Shown here piece by piece: positions 34,707 to 43,420 of a DNA stretch of 64,000 nt. Each line of letters starts with the position of its first letter. The first letter of the stretch is position 1. The notes under the pieces are model-generated. The model did no database searches and was not told where the DNA came from. It saw nothing but the letters and a program-made list of their open reading frames with translations. The position numbers were made by a program, and so were the translations under genes. This DNA comes from Myxococcales bacterium (lineage in GTDB: Bacteria; Lernaellota; Lernaellaia; Lernaellales; Lernaellaceae): contig JAAYVF010000060.1 in NCBI GenBank assembly GCA_012517325.1, positions 1 through 64,000 of the forward strand, read 5' to 3'.

Positions 34707-37004
34707 CTAGAAGAAGGTGCCGATACCAAATTCGAAGACCTGATTTTCCTCGCCCTTGCGATGGTACAGGGGGAAGCCCCACTCGAAGCGCAACGGACCG
34801 ATCGGACTGATCCAACGCACGCCGAAACCCCAACTTTGTCGCAAGAGGGTGAAATCATACCATTGTTCTTCGATAAACGCATTGCCGGCATCGTAGAACA
34901 GCACGCCCTTGATGCCGAGTTGTTTGACGATCGGGATGAGCAGTTCGACGTTGCCCTGCATGTACTTGTTGCCGCCGATGACGCTTTCCACGTCCTGGGT
35001 GGTGCTGGCCGGATCCTCGTAGTTCCGCGGGATCGTGCTGAACTCGCGGGGACCGAGGGAGCGCGAATAGAAACCGCGCACGCTGTTGAGGCCGCCCAGG
35101 AAGTACCGCTCGGTGATCGGCAGGCGACCCGGATCCAGGTTGTCGGCGTAGCCGACCTCGCCGTTGAGCATCAGGGAAATGCCCCAATAAATCGGGATGT
35201 AACGCCGGGCGAGGCCGGTGTATTTGATGAAATTCAGGTCGCCGCCGAAGGATTCGCTGGCCCACTCCGCCGAGGCCGAAAGGCGCGAGCCGTCGGTCGG
35301 GTCGAACGGATGGTTGACCGTGTCGCGCATCAGGGTCCACCGCAGGCTGCTGGTGGTTTTCCGGCCTTCCTGCAAAACGAGGAACAGCGACGCGTTGTTG
35401 GCGACGTTGGAAATTTCGACGTTGGAGTAGTTGTAGGCCAGGTGGGCCTGGATGTCGAGGTATAGCGGCCGGCCGAAGCTGATCGTGCCCGCCTGGTCGC
35501 GGCGCAGGAAGGAAAAGAAGTCGCGCTCGGTGTTGGTCAGGGTCAGGCCGAAGATCCAGCGCGTGTCGAACAGGTACGGCTCCTGGAACTGCAAAACGAT
35601 GTTCTTCCGATAGCTGCCCAACTCGCCCTGCAACTGGAATTTCCAGCCGTAGCCGAACAGGTTGTTGTGGCTGACCTGCGCCGTGCCGACGAAGTTCTCC
35701 AGGCTCGAGAAGCCGACGCCGACGATGAACTGGCCCTGCATCTTCTCCTTGACCTCGAGGACCACGATCACCTGTTCCTCGCTGGAGCCCTTGTGCCATT
35801 TGATCGCCACTTCGTCGAAATAGCCCTTGCGCATCAGGTATTCCTTCGACTGGCGAATGCCCGGGCCGGAAAACAGGTCGCCTTCCTTGATCAGCAATTC
35901 GCGCCGCACGACCTTGTCGCGCGTCCGGTCGTTGCCGGAAATCTCGATGCGCTCGATGTAGGCCAGCTTGCCCTTGTTGACGTTGAACTTGATCTTCACC
36001 CGGCGGGTGTCCTGGTTGGGATCGACCACCGGCTCGATCTCGGCGAACGCGTAGCCGACGTCGGTATAGCGGTTCTTGAGCGCGTCCAGCGAGGCGTCGA
36101 ATTTATCGCGGGCGAAGACGTCGCCCTGCTTGACGGTGACCAGCTTCATCAGCTCGTCTTTCGGGAACAGCAGGTCGCCGCCGATGTCGACGCTTTCGAC
36201 GTAGAATTGCGGACCTTCCTTGACCGAGACCGACACGTACATCCAGCGTTTGTCGGCCGAAAGCGTCACCACCGGCCGGCCGATCTGGGCGAAATAGCCG
36301 TGGTTGGCGTAAAAGCGCCGCAGCAGTTCGAGGTCCTGGGCGAACATCGTTTCACGATAGACGCCCTTGCTGGTCATGAAGCTCATCACGTGGCCGGCTT
36401 TGGTCTGGATCGCGCCGCGCAGCTCTTCCTCGGTGAAGGCCTGGTTGCCGACGAAATCGATGCGCTTCAGGTAGATCTTGCGGTATTCGGTGACGCGGAT
36501 GATCACCTTGACCCGGTTGTTCGGCAGCGGCTCGATTTCGTAATTGATATCGACCATGAAGAAGCCCTCGGCCTCGTAGAGCTGCCGGATCTTCTCTATG
36601 TTTTCCTTGATTTTGGCGATCGAGAGGATCGTGTTGGGCTTGAGGTCGGTGACTTCCTCGATCTTGTCTTTTTTGATCTTGTCGTTGCCCTCGTAGACGA
36701 ATTCCTTGACGGCCGGCTTTTCCTCGACGACGAAAACGACGGTCTTGCCGCCGGGGGCGTCTTCCAGTTCGACGCGCACGTCGGAGAAATAGCCGAGCGC
36801 GAAGACGGCCCGCAGGTCGGCGTCGAGGCGGTCGAGTTCCAGCGCGTCGCCCTGGCGGGTGGCGATGACGGCGGTGACGGCGTCGTCCTCGATGCGCTTG
36901 GTGCCGTCGATGCGGACGCCGGCGACGAGGGTTTCCGCCGCGGCCGTCGCCGCGAAACCGGCCAGCCAAAGAAGAATCAGGCCCAGCAGCACGCCGCGCT
37001 TCAT
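34707..37004 (-). CDS. bamA: Outer-membrane protein assembly factor BamA
   Basis: 765 residues. Signal peptide (1-23, ending AAAETLVA) is followed by POTRA domains (about residues 27-415) with the repeated pattern of beta-alpha-alpha-beta-beta, then a C-terminal 16-stranded barrel. The conserved VRGFYSRSLGPR segment in the L6 loop region and the terminal FEFGIGTFF match. It folds other barrels into the outer membrane. Its ATG overlaps the lolD stop by 4 bases, and the skp gene follows 15 bases downstream. Confidence 0.96.
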   Translation of the reverse strand: MKRGVLLGLILLWLAGFAATAAAETLVAGVRIDGTKRIEDDAVTAVIATRQGDALELDRLDADLRAVFALGYFSDVRVELEDAPGGKTVVFVVEEKPAVKEFVYEGNDKIKKDKIEEVTDLKPNTILSIAKIKENIEKIRQLYEAEGFFMVDINYEIEPLPNNRVKVIIRVTEYRKIYLKRIDFVGNQAFTEEELRGAIQTKAGHVMSFMTSKGVYRETMFAQDLELLRRFYANHGYFAQIGRPVVTLSADKRWMYVSVSVKEGPQFYVESVDIGGDLLFPKDELMKLVTVKQGDVFARDKFDASLDALKNRYTDVGYAFAEIEPVVDPNQDTRRVKIKFNVNKGKLAYIERIEISGNDRTRDKVVRRELLIKEGDLFSGPGIRQSKEYLMRKGYFDEVAIKWHKGSSEEQVIVVLEVKEKMQGQFIVGVGFSSLENFVGTAQVSHNNLFGYGWKFQLQGELGSYRKNIVLQFQEPYLFDTRWIFGLTLTNTERDFFSFLRRDQAGTISFGRPLYLDIQAHLAYNYSNVEISNVANNASLFLVLQEGRKTTSSLRWTLMRDTVNHPFDPTDGSRLSASAEWASESFGGDLNFIKYTGLARRYIPIYWGISLMLNGEVGYADNLDPGRLPITERYFLGGLNSVRGFYSRSLGPREFSTIPRNYEDPASTTQDVESVIGGNKYMQGNVELLIPIVKQLGIKGVLFYDAGNAFIEEQWYDFTLLRQSWGFGVRWISPIGPLRFEWGFPLYHRKGEENQVFEFGIGTFF

Positions 37005-37684
37005 TCCGGGTTCTCCAACCGGCCGTTCGCCAGACGGCGCAACCGCGGCAGGCGAGCCGCCAACCGCTCGTTATGCGTGACGACGATGAAGGTCGTACCC
37101 CGCTGTTTGTTCACCTCGAACATCAGATCCCAGATCTTTTCGCCGGTCGCCGTGTCCAGGTTGCCGGTCGGTTCGTCGGCCAGGATCAGGCGCGGCCGCA
37201 TGACCAGCGAACGGGCGAATGCCACGCGCTGCTGCTCGCCGCCGGACAATTCGCCCGGCTTGTGGTGCAGCCGCTCGGCCAGGCCCACGTCCGTCAGGAT
37301 CTGCCGGGCGCGTTCGCCGGCTTCCCGGCGCGAGAGCCCCGCGATCATCGCCGGCATCATCGCGTTTTCGAGGGTGTCGAATTCCGGGATCAGGCCGTGA
37401 AACTGAAACACGAACCCGACCTCGCGATTCCGGAATTCGGCCAGGGCCGGATCGGACGGCGCCGGGTGAAACACCGGCTTGCCGTCGAACCAGACCTCGC
37501 CGCCCGAGGGGCGTTCCAGCGCGCCCAGGATATACAGCAGCGTCGATTTGCCCGCGCCCGAATCGCCCACGATGCCGACCATTTCGCCGGCCTCGACCGT
37601 CAATTCGAGATCCTGGAGCACCGGCAGGGGCGCGCCGACCTCGTAATAGGTTTTGGCCAGCGCTTTGACATCGAGCAAGGGCAT
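37001..37684 (-). CDS. lolD: Lipoprotein-releasing ABC ATPase LolD
   Basis: 227 residues. Walker A GDSGAGKSTLLYILGALERP, signature LSGGEQQRVAFARSL, Walker B LILADEPTGNLD and the EFRNREVGFVFQFHGLIPEF stretch are typical of LolD/MacB ATPases. It powers extraction of lipoproteins from the inner membrane with the LolC/E subunit encoded just upstream (4 bases apart). It overlaps bamA by 4 bases. Confidence 0.94.
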   Translation of the reverse strand: MPLLDVKALAKTYYEVGAPLPVLQDLELTVEAGEMVGIVGDSGAGKSTLLYILGALERPSGGEVWFDGKPVFHPAPSDPALAEFRNREVGFVFQFHGLIPEFDTLENAMMPAMIAGLSRREAGERARQILTDVGLAERLHHKPGELSGGEQQRVAFARSLVMRPRLILADEPTGNLDTATGEKIWDLMFEVNKQRGTTFIVVTHNERLAARLPRLRRLANGRLENPE

Positions 37685-37688
37685 TTGG

Positions 37689-38954
37689 TTACTCGTACCG
37701 CAATGTTTTGACCGGGTCCAGCTTGCTGGCGATGCGCGCCGGAATCACCGTTGCGACGAAATTCAGCGCCAGCGACGACGCGAAGATCAACGCGAAGTCC
37801 GCCACTTTAAACGTCATCGGCAGCGTGTCAATGAAATAGACGCGCGGGTCGAGCGCCACCAAATGGTAGCGCATCTGCAACAGGCAGATGCCGATGCCTA
37901 GCCCCGCGCCGATCAGGCTGCCCAGCACGCCGATGAACATCCCCTGCACCATGAACAGGCGCCGGATCTGCCCCGCCGACGCGCCCATCGCCCGCAGCAT
38001 CGCGATGCTCTTCTGCTTGTCCATCACCATCATGTACAGCACCGAAAAGATGTTCAGCGAGGCGACGAAGATGATCAGGCACAGAATGATGAACATCACC
38101 AGTTTTTCCAGCTTGAGCGCCGAAAACAGGTTGCTGTTCATCGTTTTCCAATCCTTGGTGAAGAACGGCCAGCCCAGCAGCGCGTGCAGCCTGGCGCCCA
38201 CCGCGTCAGCCTGCCAGATATCTTTCAGCCGCAGTTCGATGCCGCTGACCGTGTTTTCCGAACTGAAGAACTGTTGCGCGACGCCCAGGTCGATGTAGGC
38301 GAACTTCGCGTCGAACTCGTAGAGCCCGCTCTGAAACTCGCCGACCACGACGAACTTTTTCGTCTTGGGCGCCACGCCGAACGGCCCCACGTCGCCGATC
38401 GGATTGACGATCGTCAGTTCCTCGCCGGGGAAAACCCGCAGGGTGACCATCAGGTCGTGGCCCAGGATGATGCCCGGATATTTTACCGGTTCGCCGCCGC
38501 CCTCGAGCGGCGGTTGCAACGGCGCCTGTTCGCCGCGCAGCAACTCCAGCTTGCCCTGCTTGATGCTGCTGACGATGCTGGTGACGCCGGCGGCGGTCGC
38601 CGGATCGATGCCGCGCAGGATCATGCCGCTGGCGTTTTCGGCCGTTGCGGCCATGACCTCGCCGTAAACGAACGGCGTCGCGGCCTCGATACCCTCGACG
38701 CCCCGGATTTTATCGACCAGTGGCTCCCAATCCTCGATGCGCCCGTTGTGCGACAAGACCAGCATGTGGCTGAGCGTGCCCAGAATCTTGTTGGTCATGT
38801 CCTCCTGAAAGCCGGTGATGACCGACAGCACGACGATCAACGTGGCGACGCCGACGGCCACGCCGGTCAGGGCGATCAGGCTGATGATGGACAACAGCAT
38901 CTGCCGCCGTTTCGGGCGCATGAAGCGCAGACCGACGAACCGGGCGAAACGCAT
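37689..38954 (-). CDS. lolC: Lipoprotein-releasing permease LolC/E
   Basis: 421 residues with four membrane helices (about 22-48, 278-302, 325-350, 375-400) and a large periplasmic domain between the first and second. FAVGxRFMRPKRRQ at the start, LSVITGFQEDMTNKILGTLS and a C-terminal MARAMGAS-like stretch are family hallmarks. A single LolC/E-type gene is present instead of the LolC plus LolE pair of E. coli, so a homodimeric LolF-like exporter is likely. Its stop is 4 bases from the lolD start. Confidence 0.9.
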   Translation of the reverse strand: MRFARFVGLRFMRPKRRQMLLSIISLIALTGVAVGVATLIVVLSVITGFQEDMTNKILGTLSHMLVLSHNGRIEDWEPLVDKIRGVEGIEAATPFVYGEVMAATAENASGMILRGIDPATAAGVTSIVSSIKQGKLELLRGEQAPLQPPLEGGGEPVKYPGIILGHDLMVTLRVFPGEELTIVNPIGDVGPFGVAPKTKKFVVVGEFQSGLYEFDAKFAYIDLGVAQQFFSSENTVSGIELRLKDIWQADAVGARLHALLGWPFFTKDWKTMNSNLFSALKLEKLVMFIILCLIIFVASLNIFSVLYMMVMDKQKSIAMLRAMGASAGQIRRLFMVQGMFIGVLGSLIGAGLGIGICLLQMRYHLVALDPRVYFIDTLPMTFKVADFALIFASSLALNFVATVIPARIASKLDPVKTLRYE

Positions 38955-38958
38955 GGGA

Positions 38959-40449
38959 CTAGGACTGTTCCTTTCTGAGCAGCGGGAACAGGATCACGTC
39001 GCGGATGCTGGGCTGATTGGCGAGGAGCATCACCAGGCGATCGATCCCGATGCCCTCGCCCGCCGCGGGCGGCATGCCGTATTCCAAGGCGCGAATGTAA
39101 TCCGCGTCGTACTCGTGTGCTTCTTCATCGCCGGCCTGCCGCGATTCGAGCTGCTTGAGGAAGCGGCCCCGCTGATCTTCCGGATCGGCCAACTCGTTGA
39201 AGGCATTGGCGATCTCGCGGCCGTAGATGAACAATTCGAACCGGTCCACCACGTCCGGGTTCGCGTCGTTGCGCCGGGCCAGCGGACTGACCTCGGTGGG
39301 ATACTGGTAAATGAAGGTCGGCTGAATCAGCCGCGGTTCGACCTTGGCCTCGAAAATGTCGGTCAGCAGCCGGCCCACGCCCGCTTCGCCGACCAGCGGA
39401 ATCTCGTGCTTTTCGCAGAAACTCGCCAACCGCTCGCGCTGCGAAAGATCCTCCGCCTTCAGGTCGGTGTGCATCAACACCGAATCGGCCATGCGCAGGC
39501 GCGCCCAGGGCCGGGCGAAACTGATCGTCGCGTCCTGGTAGGTGAATTCCTGTTTTTGAAACAGGCTGTCGGCCAGGAAGCAGAACAGCTCCTCGGTCAG
39601 ATCCATCAACCGTTCGTATTGCGCGTAGGCCCAGTAAAACTCCAGCATCGTGAATTCGGGATTGTGCTTGATGCTGATGCCTTCGTTGCGGAAATTGCGG
39701 TTGATTTCAAACACCCGTTCGAAACCGCCGACCAGCAGACGCTTCAGGTACAGTTCCGGCGCGATGCGCAGATACAGGTCCATTTCCAGGGCGTTGTGGT
39801 GCGTGATGAAAGGCCGGGCCAGCGCGCCGCCGGCCAGGGCCTGCATCATCGGCGTCTCCACCTCGATGAAATCGAGCTCGGTGAAGAACACGCGGATTAA
39901 GCGAATGATTTCGCTCCGGGTGCGAAAAACGTCCATGACTTCCGGATTGGCGATCAAATCGGCGTAACGCTGCCGGTAGCGTGTTTCCTGGTCGGTCAAC
40001 CCGTGCCATTTTTCCGGCAGCGGGCGCACGTTTTTCGAAAGCAGGTTCAGATCGTAGGCCGCCAGCGTGAATTCGCCGGTCCGCGTTTTGGCGGGTTGTC
40101 CGGTGAAGGCGAAAATGTCGCCGACATCGCTGAACTTTTTGAAAAACGCATGTTTATCCGGACCGACGAGCTTTTTAATGAGCAGAACCTGGATCTTGCC
40201 GGCGCGGTCGAAAACGTCGGCGAACACGGCGTTGCCGAAGTCGCGCACCGCCTTGATCCGGCCGGCGATCGTTACCCGGTCCGGGCAGGTTTCCAGTTCC
40301 TCGGCCGATTTCTCGCCGTAAAGTTCGCGCAATTGCGCCGTCGTGTGGGTGACCGACACCGACAACGGGTATGGATTGACCCCGGTTTCGCGGAGCGCCT
40401 GGATCTTTTCCTTGCGCTGTTCGATTAGTCGATTGGTATCCTCGGACAT
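38959..40449 (-). CDS. lysS: Lysyl-tRNA synthetase, class II
   Basis: 496 residues, standard length. OB-fold anticodon domain at the N terminus ([20 protein letters not shown]) and the class II catalytic core: motif 2 [21 protein letters not shown] and motif 3 [20 protein letters not shown]. The conserved VEDGxx-type stretch and [21 protein letters not shown] also match. It charges tRNA-Lys. It precedes lolC by 4 bases and follows the prfB terminator. Confidence 0.97.
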   Translation of the reverse strand: MSEDTNRLIEQRKEKIQALRETGVNPYPLSVSVTHTTAQLRELYGEKSAEELETCPDRVTIAGRIKAVRDFGNAVFADVFDRAGKIQVLLIKKLVGPDKHAFFKKFSDVGDIFAFTGQPAKTRTGEFTLAAYDLNLLSKNVRPLPEKWHGLTDQETRYRQRYADLIANPEVMDVFRTRSEIIRLIRVFFTELDFIEVETPMMQALAGGALARPFITHHNALEMDLYLRIAPELYLKRLLVGGFERVFEINRNFRNEGISIKHNPEFTMLEFYWAYAQYERLMDLTEELFCFLADSLFQKQEFTYQDATISFARPWARLRMADSVLMHTDLKAEDLSQRERLASFCEKHEIPLVGEAGVGRLLTDIFEAKVEPRLIQPTFIYQYPTEVSPLARRNDANPDVVDRFELFIYGREIANAFNELADPEDQRGRFLKQLESRQAGDEEAHEYDADYIRALEYGMPPAAGEGIGIDRLVMLLANQPSIRDVILFPLLRKEQS

Positions 40450-40467
40450 CGTTCTTCTTAACCTCTT

Positions 40468-40502
40468 AAAAATCCAGTTACCCTAGTGACAACCGGGGTA
40501 AC
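40468..40502 (-). terminator. Terminator-like hairpin after prfB
   Basis: On the minus strand, GTTACCC (40496-40502 reversed) pairs with GGGTAAC (40477-40483 reversed) across a 12-base loop, followed by TGGATTTTT. The T run (A at 40468-40472 on the plus strand) makes a usable Rho-independent terminator between prfB and lysS, so the envelope operon may have its own promoter here or depend on read-through. Confidence 0.55.
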
Positions 40503-40513
40503 CTGTCAAGCGA

Positions 40514-41612
40514 TCACTTTTTTTGTGAAAGCAGGTAAGCCTCGATAAATCGGTCCAGATCGCCGTCCAAAACCGCGTCGACATTGCCCATTTCCACGTC
40601 GGTGCGCAGGTCCTTGACCAACCGGTAGGGCTGCAAGACGTACGACCGGATCTGACTGCCCCAGGCGATCTCCCGTTTCTGGGCGTTGATCGCCTGTTTT
40701 TCCTCTTCCTTTTCCTGCAATTTTCGCTGATACAACCGCGCCTTGAGCACCTTCATGGCGGTCGCTTTGTTGCGGTGCTGGCTGCGCTCGTTCTGGCACT
40801 GCACGACGATGCCGGTCGGCAAGTGGGTCAGCCGCACGGCGCTGCTGGTCTTGTTGACATGCTGTCCGCCGGCGCCGCCCGCGCGGTAAGTGTCGATTCT
40901 CAAATCGTTTTCATCGACCTCGACCTCGATGGTCTCCTCGATGTCGGGGTAAACGAAGACACTGGCGAACGAGGTGTGCCGCCGGGCGTTGGCGTCGAAC
41001 GGGCTGATCCGCACCAACCGATGGATGCCGTTTTCGGCTTTCAGCAGACCGTAGGCGTTCCGGCCGTGGATTTCGACCGTGGCGCTCTTGATCCCCGCTT
41101 CCTCGCCCGGCAGTTCGTCGATGCTCTCGGTCTGGAACTCGTGCCGCTCCGCCCAGCGTAGGTACATGCGCAGGAGCATCGAGGCCCAGTCGGCGGCTTC
41201 GGTGCCGCCGGCGCCGGAGTGGATTTCCAGGATCGCGTCGGCGGAGTCGGCCTCCTCGGAAAAGAGCATTTGCAGCTCCTTTTCCCGCAGGTCGGTCTCG
41301 GCTTTGACGATTTTATCCGGGATTTCCGCGGCTAGTTCGGGATCCTGGCTTTCCCGCGCGAGTTCAAAAGTGACCTCGAGTTCCTCGATTTCGGCGACGA
41401 GCGCGTTCCACTCGTCGATTTCCTTTTGAATATCGCTTTTTTCCTTGAGCAGGGCCTTGGCTTTGTCGCTGTTGGTCCAGAGGTCTTCGGCGGCGGTCAG
41501 CTTTTCCAGTTCGGCGAGCCGCGCTTGCTTGGGTTCGAGATCAAAGATACCTCCGAAGTTCGTCCAATTTCTTTCGGATGGCTTCGGCTCGACTTTCAAA
41601 TTCCTCGATCAT
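40514..41612 (-). CDS. prfB: Peptide chain release factor 2, with programmed +1 frameshift
   Basis: 365 residues made from two frames. Translation begins at ATG 41612 (AAGGAG 8 bases upstream) as [20 protein letters not shown] and reaches CTT TGA at codons 23-24. A +1 slip then gives [15 protein letters not shown] in the next frame, which continues to the stop. The site (GGAGG, then TAT CTT TGA) matches the classic autoregulatory RF2 frameshift. Catalytic GGQ ([13 protein letters not shown]) and the stop-codon tripeptide SPF ([12 protein letters not shown]) are both present. RF2 reads UGA and UAA. Reading only the long frame would give a false N terminus. Confidence 0.95.
41541..41554 (-). 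promoter_or_regulatory. RF2 recoding site (Shine-Dalgarno plus CUU-UGA)
   Basis: The minus strand reads GGAGG-TAT-CTT-TGA, with the internal Shine-Dalgarno three bases from the slippery CTT and the UGA directly behind it. When RF2 is scarce the ribosome pauses at UGA and slips from CUU to UUU, making full-length RF2. Spacing and codons are those of the well-studied E. coli site. Confidence 0.93.
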
Positions 41613-41617
41613 GTCCA

Positions 41618-43339
41618 CTACTCCTTGCCCCGGCGCCGCGACAGTGCCAACCCGACGGCCAGGGCAATCAGGTAAACGGCATGGGCGGCATAGGCCGCGA
41701 CGTCGCCGATTCGTTCGTAAAGGGAATGAAGTTCCATGACGCCGACCGAACCGACCAACTCCGCCTCGCGGTACAGGTCGGTCGCCATCAACGTCCGGCC
41801 CAGGGGATCGATGATCCCCGAAATTCCCGTGTTGGCGGCGCGCGCCACGTACCGGCGGTTTTCGATGGCGCGGATCGCCACCTGCGCCCAGTGCTGATAA
41901 GGCGCGCTGGTGTTGCCGAACCAGGCATCGTTGGTGATGGTCACCAGGAACCGGGCACCCAGCCGGTTCAGGCGGCGCACGGTCGAAGGATACACCGCCT
42001 CGTAGCAGATGAACACCGCGAACGGCGCGCCCGGAAACGGCATGAGGGCGTAGCGGCCGCTCGGCTCGAAATTCAGCGTCCCGGTGATGTTGCGCCCGGC
42101 GATCCTCTCCAGCCAGTGCTTTTTAGGGATGTATTCGCCGAAGGGCACCAGGCGGTTCTTGTCGTACCATTGCAAGTCATCGCCCTGGGGTGAAATCAAC
42201 ACCGCGCTGTTGTACCGGATGTCCGGCCCGCGCGGGTCGTCGACGTTGGTTCGGATCGCCTTGCTCGGCACCCCGGTCAGCACGTAGCGCTCGGTGTCGG
42301 TGGCGTAGCGGCTGATTTCGGGATGCAGGCTCATCATGCGGTCCTGCCGCCGCGGGATCGCGGTTTCCGGCATGATGATCAACTCGGCGCCGTCGTTTTT
42401 GGTTTCCTCGGCCAGCCGCGCGTAGTTTTCCATGATCTCTTCGCGGAAGCCCGCTTTCCATTTGATGGATTGATCGACGTTGCCCTGCAGCATCCCGACC
42501 TTGACGGTCCGGCCGGCGCGCATCGCGCGTTCGATCTGCGGCGTCCGCACCGCGCCGTAAAGGAAACCCGCCACCACCAAGGCGGCGAGCGCCGCCGCGA
42601 AAGCCGTGGGAAACGGCCGTTCCTTGCGGACAAATCGCCACAGCTCGACGGCGACCACGTTGCCGAACGCGAACACCCAACCCAGACCGAACGAACCGAC
42701 CAGATCGAGGGTCTGGTTGTAAACCGGGATGTGAAAGGCGGCGTCGCCCAGCACTTCCCAAGGGAATCCGCCGAGGAACCAGATCAGGAAGAAATCCCAG
42801 CACACCCAGCCGGCCGGGAAAACCAGCCACAGCGGCAGTCGCCGCTCGCGCACCGCCCAATGCAGCAGCCGGAATTGCAGTCCCCAGAACAAGCCCAGGG
42901 TCGAGCAAAGCAACAGCAGAATGAGCACCGCCACCGGGAAGGGAATCGGCGAAAAATAGGAAATCGTATAAACGAGCCAGTACAACTTGCCTAGGTTGCC
43001 GACGGTGCCGGCCAGGAAGCCCAGCCACAACGCGCGGCGCCCCGAATCGCGTAGCGCGGCGTACAAAACCGGCGCCAGGCAGACGAATCCCAGGAAACCC
43101 AGCCGCGCGTGCGGGAAACAAAGGACGTAGAGCAGCCCCGTCAGCAGCGCCGGCCAATCCTCCGCTTTTACCCAGCGGTAAACACCCAGCAAGAGCGGCG
43201 AGATCAGCAACCAGTTGAGAAATGGGAAAAATGCGAACCCGACCAGGTAGAAAAGAATCGCCAGCGCGCCCGGCCAATGGGCGGTCAGTCCGGCCGGCAA
43301 TCGCGACCGCCAATCCTTGTTCGTCATCGTCTTCGTCAT
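41618..43339 (-). CDS. lnt: Apolipoprotein N-acyltransferase
   Basis: 573 residues with about eight membrane helices, then a nitrilase-like periplasmic domain. The catalytic triad is visible as Glu in LIIMPETAIPR, Lys in WYDKNRLVPFGEY and Cys in VFICYEAVYP. It adds the third acyl chain to the N-terminal Cys of lipoproteins, at the periplasmic face of the inner membrane. It lies just ahead of prfB, whose ribosome site overlaps its stop codon, and starts the long minus-strand cluster of lipoprotein-handling and lipid A genes. Confidence 0.94.
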   Translation of the reverse strand: MTKTMTNKDWRSRLPAGLTAHWPGALAILFYLVGFAFFPFLNWLLISPLLLGVYRWVKAEDWPALLTGLLYVLCFPHARLGFLGFVCLAPVLYAALRDSGRRALWLGFLAGTVGNLGKLYWLVYTISYFSPIPFPVAVLILLLLCSTLGLFWGLQFRLLHWAVRERRLPLWLVFPAGWVCWDFFLIWFLGGFPWEVLGDAAFHIPVYNQTLDLVGSFGLGWVFAFGNVVAVELWRFVRKERPFPTAFAAALAALVVAGFLYGAVRTPQIERAMRAGRTVKVGMLQGNVDQSIKWKAGFREEIMENYARLAEETKNDGAELIIMPETAIPRRQDRMMSLHPEISRYATDTERYVLTGVPSKAIRTNVDDPRGPDIRYNSAVLISPQGDDLQWYDKNRLVPFGEYIPKKHWLERIAGRNITGTLNFEPSGRYALMPFPGAPFAVFICYEAVYPSTVRRLNRLGARFLVTITNDAWFGNTSAPYQHWAQVAIRAIENRRYVARAANTGISGIIDPLGRTLMATDLYREAELVGSVGVMELHSLYERIGDVAAYAAHAVYLIALAVGLALSRRRGKE

Positions 43340-43373
43340 CGGCTCTTTGCTCTCGGGTGTTCAAAGTCGGCGG

Positions 43374-43379
43374 ATAATA
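43374..43379 (-). promoter_or_regulatory. Possible -10 element ahead of lnt
   Basis: TATTAT on the minus strand lies 35 bases before the lnt start, in an AT-rich gap that follows the upstream stop. The -35 region 17 bases away is only a T run, so support is weak. Confidence 0.3.
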
Positions 43380-43420
43380 GCAAAAGCGTTTGAAAAAAAA
43401 CAGCTATTCGCGGAGAAAGA

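Noticed and set aside
32328-35465. 1045-residue plus-strand frame opposite lpxA, lpxD, skp and bamA
   Set aside because: Lies entirely antisense to four identifiable genes; composition is typical of GC-rich shadow frames.
40514-41599. Frameshift in prfB as a damaged gene
   Set aside because: The break coincides with the canonical RF2 slippery site, correct Shine-Dalgarno spacing and UGA, so it is programmed recoding.
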